From Strigamia acuminata (taxonomy: Eukaryota > Arthropoda > Chilopoda > Geophilomorpha > Linotaeniidae), in contig OX442315.1 in NCBI GenBank assembly GCA_949358305.1, positions 26,376,427-26,440,426 of the forward strand: a stretch of DNA of 64,000 nucleotides, given 5' to 3'. Positions 1-11,129 of the stretch are shown here, piece by piece. Within the stretch, counting starts at the first letter, position 1, and the number at the start of each line of letters is the position of its first letter. The translations under genes were made by a program, and so were the position numbers. The notes beneath the pieces are model-generated. The model worked only from the letters and a program-made list of their open reading frames with translations, ran no database searches and had not been told where the DNA came from.

Positions 1-1004
1 ATCAAATGAACATTCAAATGTTTTTTTCTTCTTCTTTTTTGCCGTAGCTACAATCCACTGTTAGTTCAGTTCAGTGTACTTGAATATTTGAATATACCAA
101 ACAATTCATCAGACCATAATTTTTTTCATTTCTCAAAATATCAGTTCGTGCTATTCAATCATCTTTACATGTGTGTAATTGCATGAGTATCGTCACCCGG
201 ATAGGAAACATTGAATTTCATCTACGCACATTTAAGAACATTTCAGTTCACCGTTTAATTAAAATCTTCAGATTCTTGTAGTTGAATTTTTGCTAACACC
301 CAGTGAAAATTCAAAGCAAGGAAAACCACATCTGGAAACTATCATTTACGCACACACGCACACACAAGCACACATATTTTTCACATTTTGTATGTAGCAC
401 AGTTGGATGTACGAAAACTGTCGAGTAACTTCGCAAACTTAATAACACAAAATATTTTGTGAAACTTCTTGCAATAAACAAACCTAACTAACGTATTAGT
501 CATATTCAGAGTATTTAAAAGCCATCAAATGTTATTTTGAATCTGTAACAAACTCTGCGATAGCTGCGGCCCGTTTAAAATCAATAAAAAAAATATACAT
601 ACCATACAATATACTTGTAGTGTACAAATAAAACTTTAAATTTCAACTTATTCAAATTGATTTCGTTTGCAAATAACTCCAACAATTTCTTATCAGTGAC
701 CTTAGAGTTGACTAAATCAACAAAGCATACTTCCAGATTGCAATCATGTGTGTACAGCATTTTCTTTATATTTTATATTGATCTTTTAGTGGAATGCAAA
801 TTCTTCTTTGTCAAGGACTAAAATTGATTACTCATGTTATTTTGAATTTGATTTTTAAAGAAATTGTGGTGACCCGATAGTCACTAGGGTGAAACTAAAA
901 ATAAGAATATTCATTGGAAATATATATTTTATTTTATCAGAATTATTTCTGTTTATTATTTTTTATTTTGTCCAAAAAAGTTGGTTCTCATGAATAATTA
1001 GGTC

Positions 1005-1018
1005 GTTGCCAGGGCAAC
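1005..1018. promoter_or_regulatory. X-box-like (RFX) palindrome
   Basis: The sequence GTTGCCAGGGCAAC is two inverted RFX half-sites with a 2-nt spacer. RFX factors bind such X-boxes, often upstream of ciliary genes. No gene start is visible nearby, so function is unproven. Confidence 0.3.
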
Positions 1019-2351
1019 AAGCCTACAAGCCCCTATGTCTCAACAGCATGCATATCCTGTCTGAGATTGAGAAGGCAGTCTAAAGCAAACCATTGTCATG
1101 AAAAGTCTTTCAGAAATTTCTCCTTGAAACACACAATATTCACCGTAGTAAATTATGACTACTTTGCCAATAATTTGGACTCCTTTCACAGTCAGTAAAA
1201 GCTTTCTTGCAACAAATGGCATTTGTTGTGAGTTATTCCTTGCTCAGTCAGCCTATAGCCTTGAGCTTGTCAATCGCTGGTGAAGTAGAAGCCAAAAGTT
1301 GACATCATCTCAGCCTGCGGAGCTCATCGTGCCGCCCAAGCCGAGAAAGGTACCGAATTGCCTGAAGTTGCCATGTCATCAGTTCAGCATAAGGAATTCT
1401 TCCGACCGCAGTCAGAAGAATTGCCCGAATTGTTTGTCGTCGTGCAGTTTGTGAGTAGAAGTAGAGATAAGATTTCGGAATATTTTCCATTATTTTGTAA
1501 GTGAAGAAAACCGAATTATTTTGGCCCAAAATTGATCAATTATCGTCACAAGAAGCCATCGCGACACGCGCCGACGTCGACGAGCCATCATTTTACATAT
1601 TTTCCATTCATTAACACAGTTCATTTTATTAATAATAGTTCATTTTAATAGTCAATGATTTCAGTATCAAAGAATGTATCTAAATATTTCATGTAAAGTG
1701 TGTTAAAATTATTCTAATCACAAAATAAATTATTTACCGTAAGTGTTTGTTTTGAGGAGATATTAGTCTCTATTATTAATATTTTCTACATAGTTTTGAT
1801 AAGACCCGGTGTGTCAACAGCTTGTAGCTTAGTTTAATTAGTTAGGAATAAGTAAGTTACAACAAAATAACCGTCGTTTCAAATACCTAAAAAACACATT
1901 TCATTAAAAAGTGTTTAGTTATAATGTACTGGGCTACACTGATGAAAAAAAAAGTCTGAACATTAAAAGCTTACACAGTTTTTTGACAATTACATGTGCC
2001 AAATGCAATTAGGCAAAGGACAATTGAGATGTGCAATTACCGTATTCGTAATTTAAAATGTACCGTGCAAATCTTTTAACTTCCAATTAAATTAGCATTG
2101 AAAAATGAAAAACAAAGACAGAGAATGATACAGCAAACTTTAAATAATCTCACAGGTTTACACAAACTCCGTTACCGTGACTTATTTTTTCTAGAAGCTC
2201 TGCGTTTCCCACATACAGGAATTACAGCTTCAGGCGTAGAGGTATCATTCGGAAGTATCTTCATAAAAACCCAAGAAAACCCTTACAAAATTTGTGAGGA
2301 AACGAAGAATTTAATAGTTTTTCACGTTGTTGAAAATAAAAACTCCGCATA

Positions 2352-2379
2352 TTAGACTTGAGTTATAACTCAAGTCTAA
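2352..2379. repeat. Perfect 28-bp palindrome
   Basis: TTAGACTTGAGTTA is followed directly by its exact reverse complement, with no spacer. It could be a cruciform site or the junction of an inverted duplication. Confidence 0.9.
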
Positions 2380-3624
2380 GCAAAATTCACTGCACGTTAT
2401 TAATTGCTGGAATTGACCTTTTCAATAATGACGAGGAACAAAAAGCTCAAAATTGGAAGGCCACCAAAGTGTATGAATATCAACCAGGCGAATCTGTTGA
2501 AACTGGCGTTTAAAAAAGGCGAGTGGAAAGGGGGAATTGGAGGCGACGCCATGTTTGGTCGCCACTCGCCAGGGGTCACTTGGATGACCCAGTATGTAAA
2601 TGGCATGAGTCTATTGTCAAATATAGGTGAGGGTCCGGAGAAATTGTATTTACATACTCTGTTTAAAAATAAAATACCTACTGTTCTCATGTAAACCTAC
2701 GTGTGTTCATGTTTCTCTCCATCATCTGTTTCAATCAAATCCTGAACCATCGATTATCCAAAGTAACTTTAATTATTTCCAAATGCAAATTAAAAGTTCT
2801 ACAACAGAATCATAATGTGAAATATGATGCTCAAGCCTGATTCATATGTAGCAGGTGTCTTGCGCAAAACGTGATTCACAGGTAAAACTGACCCGCAAAC
2901 ATATAATGGAAAAAGTTGAAAAAAGTCCTAACTTTTCTATTGTTAGTAAACAAGAGCTCGTTTTTCCCAACAAGTTCAGATCATTAGTAGTTAAATCAAT
3001 ATTGTTTTGATACTGGTTATAAAACAGACTCAGTCGAAGAGTACTGTTCGATGGAGAGATTATTCCAAGAAACTTGCAAGCGATAAAGGGAGGTATTCTC
3101 CAAATAGGCGCTCTGGAGGATATTTAATTCGATGTTATAGTGTGGTTTGCAGTGCCTTGTCCCAGGTCAGCTTAATCGAGGTTCTCTCGATCTAATGTCA
3201 ACAATGACAGCCGAATTAATTTACTTTGGTTCGAAATATGCATGCGCACAAATTTTAAACTATGAAATATTTCAACTACAAATTTAAACATGCTTTTCAA
3301 CAGCTTTCAAACTTATTTAAAAGAATAGCGGGAAAAAAAAACATGGTATTAGATTTTTTGAATGCAGCTTCTGATTACGTCCTTACGCATTTTGAAACCT
3401 TTCATCCACTCGCTTAACTCTCCTTGCTTACTCGGGAAGTAGTTTTTTTGTGTTCGCCCATGCTACGAACGGTTTCACTCACTATTCCAAGTAACATTAA
3501 TCAATTAAAAATACGCAATTAGTTGAAGCACCTTAATGTGATTAAAGTCAAAGAAACGTAAATTCAAATTTATAATAGTTTGCGCATCTAAAAAGCTGAA
3601 CACAACGCAAAAATTGCCTTTGAT

Positions 3625-3660
3625 GAATAATAATAAATTAATAATAATAATAACAATAAC

Positions 3661-3704
<44 letters not shown>

Positions 3705-3712
3705 TAAATTAA
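3625..3712. repeat. (TAA)n microsatellite
   Basis: A run of TAA/AAT units interrupted by a few AAC units. Its translation gives an artefactual Leu-rich frame on the minus strand. Confidence 0.95.
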
Positions 3713-4082
3713 GATTTTTTTTCTTTCCCATCTTTTTTTCTTTTTTTAAATTTCTCTTTGATTTGACGAACAAGTTTGAAGGATTAGTTGTAACCTTCTA
3801 ACCTTGAAACGATATTTCAACAACTCAAATGAAAAGTTCTTAAAGCATTACAGCAAATAACGTCTAGCAAGCAATCTTGGCAATTCAAGTTCAAATGATG
3901 GTTTTTTCGATCGTGTGAGGCTATTTCTGCTAAGTCATACATTAGTCAAGCTGCTTCCTGGCCTCTGCTCTAACCCAAACCTTTCAACAAGATAAAAAAA
4001 AAAACAAGAAAAAAAGCAGATGAAAGTCAAATTTTATTTTCCTGCTAAAACCATCATGACCTTTAAGTAACAAAAATAAATA

Positions 4083-4289
4083 CTGTATTTTACCGATTAA
4101 GAGTCGCCCTCGAATAGTAGCCGCGGCTGAGACACCATTAATACCGTATTTTTGCAAAGTACGATATTGTTTCCGTATTTAACCTCACGAACAATAAACG
4201 TACGCTTCGTTCGTGATGTTCAGACTTCGTTTGCTAATTAAATTAATTAAATTGAATAAGAGCCGCGGCTTTTAATCGATAAAATACAA
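4083..4289. mobile_element. TA-flanked MITE with ~25-bp terminal inverted repeats
   Basis: The left end CTGTATTTTACCGATTAA matches the reverse complement of the right end, TTGTATTTTATCGATTAA. A TA dinucleotide lies on each side (4081-4082 and 4290-4291), as left by Tc1/mariner-type insertion. Inside are CCGCGGCT copies near both ends and a stem built from CACGAAC/GTTCGTG. It is 207 bp with no reading frame, so it is non-autonomous. Confidence 0.75.
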
Positions 4290-4291
4290 TA

Positions 4292-5819
4292 ACCGGTGTT
4301 AGGAATTGTAGTACCGGTAACCTAAAAATAAGAAACGTAAAGATAGCAAACAAGATGATTAAACGAGTTTGACAATATCCTCTTCGCAGAAAACAAGATA
4401 AAACATCTATTCCCCCGTATCACTCCCACAAATCCTGTTACACAATCTAATCAACTTAAAAAATCACGTTAGAATCAGTCTCAAATTGAATCTAGCACTC
4501 CATTTCCAGCAGTGAATATGTTGCTACGCAAATAATTCAATCAGATTAAGTAAATCCCTTGCTATAGCCGCCTGCAAATTACATCCATTACTATACAGCC
4601 ATCATATTTTACCACAAACAAACACAATGCTAATTCCGAAACTGACACTTATCATCTCCATGGATCACACTAAAATCATAAATATTTCGCTAGGGCATTT
4701 ACATAGCACACTAATGTTAAAATTAAATGCAAATTCTGCCGCTACTTGTGATTTAGTACAGGCAAACTGCTGAAGTGGTAAAAGATCAAAAGAACAGAGC
4801 TCATCAATCATGTACCCAAGCTGCTAGAATATATCGGACGGCTCGTCCATTTAAAGATCAATTACATCAAAATCAGAAATAGATGGCGCTAGTTTCATGG
4901 TTATAAGGGATGGATACCTCTTGGGATAAGCTCGGAGAACATGTCCGTTTTATGTACATAACACGGCATCACCATTACTCACGCTATTGCTAAGCTCTAA
5001 GTGCAAGTGACATTCGTCTCCCAACTGCATCGTCTCATGTTTCATTCATACCACTGTGCACTTCCAATTCGAACCTTTCCAAACCACCTTTCTTCGCATG
5101 CATCCAATTCCTTCAAACTAACTATCCCCAACAATAAAGAATGACAAACTAATTCAACACTTCCAATAGTTTTCTATCTATTGTCAATTTGTAATGCATT
5201 TTCCTTCACTGTACTTGTACTGTAAAAGAAAATTGTTGTTGTTTTTCGGTAAGCTTAAAAGCCCAAAACTAACTATCTCACCAAACATAAACACATAAAA
5301 ATTGGATGTAACTGAAGCTAAAGATGGAGCAAAAAAGGTTTAGTGTACACTAGATGTCCGTCTGTAGGCGGTGGTTATAATTACGTTTGTTTTATCATTA
5401 CATCATCACATCTGCAGTGTTTCAACTAGACGATTTGATTACAGTTGTTGGCCAACTTTAAAATTTTAAATTCATTTTGTTCTTTAATTCTTTTAAATTG
5501 TTTTGTTTAAGTTTATTTGATTGCCCTGATTTCAGATCACTGGTTGACCCGGTGAGAAGTTAGTTTAGTATTAGAATATACATTAAAGGGGTTTGGATCT
5601 GGGTACATTACCAGATACACATAGAGTGATTACTGTTCTTCTTGGGTTGATTGAGTTCAATGTATAATGTTTATGTTTAATTTCTGCACAAAAGAGTATT
5701 GAGTGAAACTCTCACCTCGACTTTTTGTTAGGACATTGGGAGAATTCTTTACTCAATATTCTGTTACCGTATGTTTAGTGAGAATGAGCTGTTATTGGAA
5801 ATATAACGAGTGGGAAGAA
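4292..5819. other. Intergenic or intronic DNA, nothing recognised
   Basis: AT-rich sequence without long frames, clear splice-flanked exons or structured RNA. A slightly C-rich patch at about 4990-5110 has no identifiable content. Confidence 0.5.
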
Positions 5820-5823
5820 TTAA

Positions 5824-6269
5824 AGGTTAAGTGCACTGAGTGGGTTTTCATCAAATTCTCAAAGGAAACCCTTAGTTAATTGATAAAAAAACCTAAATTG
5901 TTGTTTTTATTATGATATTGTAATTATACTAGTATTTACAATTTTTGTTTTTGATAGAGCAATATGCATCATGATCTCAGCTTTCCTGTTGTACGTCATC
6001 AGTTCTAATTTTCTCCCCTTTTTAAATTTTCTATCGTAATGCTACGTGTTTAATCCAAGATCCAGCTTAAACCTGAAACTGGGTCAAGGATCAGCTAAAC
6101 TTGTGAGCTGATGAAGTCATGCTTTGGATTTTGGGCAACTGGTTTTGTCGGTTATTGTAATTATTATTAAATAGCGTAACTACAACAATTTAGTTTTCCA
6201 TAAATTAACTTGCTTTTTATATTGTTTCCTTTGAGAATTTCATGAAAACCCACTCAGTGCACTTGACCT
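5824..6269. mobile_element. TTAA-flanked MITE with ~48-bp terminal inverted repeats
   Basis: The two ends are long inverted repeats: the left starts AGGTTAAGTGCACTGAGTGG and the right, reversed, starts AGGTCAAGTGCACTGAGTGG. Matching continues for about 48 bp to GGAAAC. Exact TTAA tetranucleotides flank it at 5820-5823 and 6270-6273. TTAA duplication is typical of piggyBac-group transposons, although the ends lack the usual CCC start, so the superfamily is an inference. It is 446 bp with no coding capacity. Confidence 0.8.
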
Positions 6270-6273
6270 TTAA

Positions 6274-7983
6274 TGTGCAACAGATTAATGTGCAACCGTG
6301 CAGTCGAAATTTTAGGTTATGTATGGAGCTTAGCATTGGTAGGTGGAACCATTTTACTTTATTTTTTTCTTTTAGAAATTAGTTTAATGTTCTTTTCCAC
6401 GTTATGAATAAACAAAACGAAAAAAAAAACAAGTGAAGTTGTTTAAAAGTTCTTAAAAACAAATAGAATTCATGTCGCACAACGAAGCAGTTAAATGTAA
6501 GTTAAAATTACGCAAACATTTCACCACTCATGAAATGCAAACATGTCACCAAATCCATGCGCTTCAGTGAATGAACAATTTGGCCGCTAGTAAAATGTTT
6601 GTTTTGCGTGCAGCCAGCAGACAAAATCTGTTTTGTCAACTCTACAACAGAATTGCAAACATAAAAAAAAAAGAATTTGAAGTTTACATCTAACTCAAAT
6701 AGTTCTAAGTCTTCTAACATTCCAGTTTAATTCTGAGCTTTTATGGTTTCTTTTGTCATCACTTTTACTTTCAATTCCATTTTTCGGACTTGATCACAAG
6801 TGCAGGGATTTGCTTCCAGAGTTAGCATTATAACCACCAATTTTCCCTAGATTAGAATATAACTGGTTTTCACTCTGAAACAACAAACATTACACAGCTT
6901 GCTTGTTCCTTCTAACACAAACTGCAACTTTATTTTGTTTCCAAAAAAGAAATTTGTTAGTATGCAAGCACGTTTTACTACAGCTTCAAATAACATGTTA
7001 CATCAACCATTGATAAATTCGCCTATCTCATGAATTTCTAAGCGCAATAAAAAGCGAACGTGACCAAATAAGCTTTGATTAAATTTAAAAAAATAATACT
7101 AATGATTTCAGCCATCCAAAATATACACACAAATTTTTTCTCCGGAAATAAGTCTTAATTTTAAACACCAAGCACGAAATTAAATTAAAAAGTTTGGTAA
7201 TTACATTTTCTAATTTAAAAAGCAGCAGACTGGAAGTAAAAATTTTAAACAAAATTACAACATGAAGAAAGAAACCTCTTTAAATAAATGTACTAAAATG
7301 TTAATATTCCAGCTCGTAGGGCAAAAACACTTTTGACAATCAACAGATGAAGATACAACCCTTTTAGTGTCTCACAAAAAAAAAACCATTAAATTGTAGT
7401 GACGCATTTAGATTCACATCCGTCCAAATGATTCCTATCCGACAGAGCCGAAGCACTTTAACCCCGCTCCGTTGTGTACACACTCGTCTTGTTTTAAACC
7501 ACTTTAATCCTTGACGTTTTGAAAATACAGGCAGTGGATGTCAAAACAAAATTGAAAGTGTCAACGAAAAACACTGATTCCCAATAGACCCAAGATGAAA
7601 ACAGTTTACGAGAGCAAAAAAAGCAACTAAAACTGGAGTCAAAACCACTAACAACGTTAACGACCTCGTATAATGTAAATTAACTCGAACTTCTGCTCTC
7701 AACAACAATCGGAGAAAAGCAATTTTTTAAAAAATAGAAAGTGCAAAGAAAAATAAAGGGAAAAAACCTTTTTCTTGTTCTAATTTACCAATCCATTTCA
7801 CACCAAACCGCACTGCCATTACGAAACTTGTCACTTAAAATTGTAATACAACAATGGAAAATTAACAACAATTAAATAAACAAAAAATAAAAAATAAAGT
7901 TTCGAGTGTTCCTATTGATCTGCCATATCAAATAAAGTATAAAAAAAAGGTGGCAAAAAAACTTAAATTCCCTTTGAGAGTAC
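6274..7983. other. Gene-poor AT-rich DNA
   Basis: Two direct ATTAATGTGCAAC copies follow the TTAA element at about 6270-6300. Otherwise I see only AT-rich sequence without a supported feature. Confidence 0.5.
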
Positions 7984-8052
7984 CTGCCATATTTCCAACA
8001 CACGCTTATTCATCACGAAAGAATATCCTACTACCGACACCAAATCTCTCAT
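7984..8052 (-). CDS. Possible first coding exon of an unidentified minus-strand gene
   Basis: On the minus strand an ATG at 8052 opens 23 codons (MRDLVSVVGY... ending VLEIWQ) and stops at a donor, CAG|GTACTC, in phase 0. An in-frame TGA lies two codons upstream of the ATG, so this would be the true start. The 200 bp upstream are less AT-rich, as expected of a promoter and 5' UTR. I do not recognise the peptide and found no following exon with confidence; it may lie left of the window. It could equally be chance. Confidence 0.22.
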
Positions 8053-11000
8053 AATTCACCAATTTCCCACAAGGATCCTTCTCGGTACGACGGTTGTCAT
8101 GGGTTACACAGCCACCCCATTAGGAAGGAATACTGCACTCTCTCGTAAAACCCAACCACCGTTCACACCTTGTTTTCATTCCAACATTTGCACCCTCAAC
8201 CACGAGTTAAGCCTCGGTCCACCACTCCACTAGCACTGCAAAAATTAGTACAAACTTGCATGCAAGATGGCACACAAAGAAAACGAAGTGAAGAGACTTC
8301 GAGCCATTGTAAAGTTTCAGGGGTAATTCAAACAGACATAAAGTAAATTATACAGTAAGAGTATATCCACACACCTTATTTCTACCCCATGAACTATTAG
8401 AACAGTAATGCTGGGTTCCCACTTGACTGAAACAAAATAGAAAGTCCACATTTCTGATCAGTTTTCTTTCAAAAACGATAAATTTTCAGCTCTGAAAATT
8501 TTCTGTCGAGTTGTGAACTGAATAATAGACAAATTAAATCCCATAATCCGACAGTCACTGCAGTACAAATACCCAAACTCCGAAATGTAATAAAAGGTCG
8601 AGGTTAAACCGTACAAAATCACCGTAGGATTTATTTAAGATTATTATTTATTTGTAACACCAACCTGATTGATATTCAGCCAGCAAATCATTCAAAACAA
8701 ACAAAACAAAACAAAAAGGCAGAATGGAAAAGTGCACAGAATAAAAAAAGAAAACAAATAATAGAAAAGAACGAATAGTATTTTATGATTTGTTCTTGCT
8801 CACATAACCGCGAAAATCTCGCTGGAATGCTGAGTGTGAGCACACAATAACCTTTTTTGTCACTTGTTGACTTGACGGATCATTGGACAAATGGAAACTG
8901 CTTTATTCTCGAAACATACCGAAAATCCATGTACAATAAACGTCTTCCAGAAATCTCATTCATTTTTTGTATCATTAAAAATTAATGATAAAAAAAACGT
9001 GTTCAACCCTGACTCATCTTGCATACTATTTTTAAAATTTGTTCAATTAAAGCGAGGTCAAGGTTGTCAAAGCTAGGTAATCTTCATTGCTCGGATACCG
9101 AGTAATCCCACAGTTTTAAAGATTCGGAGTAATTTATATGATTCAGGCTGAATGCCAAATCTGCAAACTTGCACAAGCGCGCACAAAAAAAAATTAAAAA
9201 AACGCGCAAAAGAATTGTGAATAAGCAAACCGATACATACAACGTATGCTCTGTAACGTTGCGAAGACGTACTAATACGTCGTCGCGAAGACCAGGGGTG
9301 CTGGTTTCAGTTTTGTCAACCGTTGTGGCGCAAAGTTCAGCAGTTGGGTCTTACGGTTGATTACAAGAACTTCCCTGAAGTTCGTAGCACAGTAAAACAG
9401 GCGATGGAAATGCCCTTATTACACACTCCAAAATGCCCTGCATGCTGTGGAGTTGTGGAGAGCCCTATTAATGTGTTCCTATGGTGGGTGAATTACAGCG
9501 AAATGTGTACAAAAAAGAGGGTTGAATAACAGCATAAAATTTTTAAATGGTGGGTTGAATTACAGAAAACACCTGAAGGGTACATCCATCTGCGGTTGCA
9601 TGACCACAAATAACAACTTTGCGCGCTTGATTATTCTGCGTTACCGTACTTATAGCATCCCCACACATTATCATTCGTTTAAACAAACAACAAACCAAAA
9701 TATCCAAAGGGGCTTATATTTAAGTTTGCTAAATTGTAAATAATAAATCTGTTTGTAACTGGATCGTATTTAACCATTAATGTCAAGGATTACACAAAGC
9801 AGCACCTCCAGCAACTGTCAGACTAAAATCACTCCGTTGAAGTTTCAGTTGTGGCGTAATCCAGAGGGACCATCTTTTGACTTAATGAGATTAACATCAA
9901 GCCATTCACTTCCGTTTTCTTATTGGTAATTTAAAATAAAATTAAGAAAACTGAAATAATTCGTCATTTTCCAAATGATTTATTACGAAACATCTGGTTC
10001 AGAATTGAGATTAATTGATCGCACAATTGAATAACAGGTATGACCCCAAAGTTGTTTGGTTCAAATTTAATTAATGTGATGATGAAATGCAACGTAACAT
10101 CACCCATGGCTAAAGGTGAATTTTCATTGCTGCTGTACAACAAAAACCGATAAAAATGTCCACATTTAGGTGAAATTACCAGCTTTATTTTATTCGCCTG
10201 TCATCTCAATAAAAGCCGAAGCGGATGTTTTGCAAAGCAGTAGCTAAAACCACCTTGACGCTTAATAAGTAATAAGTGATGCCATTAATCACATGGGACA
10301 GGACGAGCAAAATGAAAAGTTCAAGATGCCCAACTTTCTTTTCTGTTGAATCTATTGCTTAATTTTTAATTTAAAATACTTTAATTTTTATACAGTTCAA
10401 ATTAAACAGTTTTTTTTCACCTCTATTGACAACTAACTGCAGACAGTTTCAATAATGTAAATTTTTAAGAATTTACGAAGATGAGTGTGCAGTTTTAAGA
10501 GTACTGTTCATGTTTTAATTGTTTATAAAGAGAGAATAGAAATCTACCAGATCCTGTTAACATAGCTTGCCCTGCAATAAAACACATTAAGTGTCATCAA
10601 TGGTATTTCTGGCAAAAATATGACTGATGTGGTAGGAAACTGTGTTGATCATGGTGAAAATCTGTAGAAGCGCTAAGCTGTTTGTATAAGCTTCTCCCAC
10701 TGAACTGAACCCAATTACCCTTTTATATTGAAATTAATACTGCAAGACATAAGGTTGACAGGCACTCAGACAGTTATTTTTATATATTGGGCCTGAGAAA
10801 ATCCCAAATGACAGCGTTTGCATAAATATGGAATGTTATTATTACCATAAACCTTGATAAAATGACAATACAATTTCTGAAAATAAATTGATAACTCAAC
10901 ATGTACAACGATAACCAACTGAACTTTTATGATGAGTTCATCTTATCTAACAGTACGCTGCTTCAACATAATGGCAAAGAAATCCTATAATCCCTCCTGC

Positions 11001-11095
11001 AACTATCTGTCATCATCTGCATATGTGTGCAAGCAGAAAGTATCAGCGCAAGACGCAAAACGGATAACATGTTTCAAATATAACATTTAAAGAAA

Positions 11096-11129
11096 TCTGT
11101 ACAAATTCGTGCTCTGTACAAATTCGTGC
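11096..11129. repeat. Tandem 17-bp direct repeat
   Basis: Two exact adjacent copies of TCTGTACAAATTCGTGC, followed by a partial inverted copy (GCACACGAATTT). Confidence 0.9.

Larger units (their letters stand above)
1..4080. other. Gene-poor AT-rich DNA
   Basis: I see no gene here. The stretch holds a short (CA)n run at 349-375, an X-box-like palindrome at 1005-1018, a patch of higher GC at 1300-1590, a perfect 28-bp palindrome at 2352-2379 and a (TAA)n microsatellite at 3625-3712. Short reading frames occur on both strands but none has recognisable family sequence. Confidence 0.6.

Noticed and set aside
1305-1529. 74-codon minus-strand frame (TAVGRIPYAELMTW...)
   Set aside because: Composition looks protein-like, but there is no acceptor, no family match and no neighbouring exon.
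2404-2694. 96-codon frames on both strands, with GRPPK on plus
   Set aside because: Open on both strands over nearly the same span and containing strong inverted repeats; GRPPK alone does not establish an AT-hook protein. A GTGAGG donor at about 2623 keeps it a weak possibility.
3588-3773. Leu-rich minus-strand frame
   Set aside because: It is translation of the (TAA)n microsatellite.
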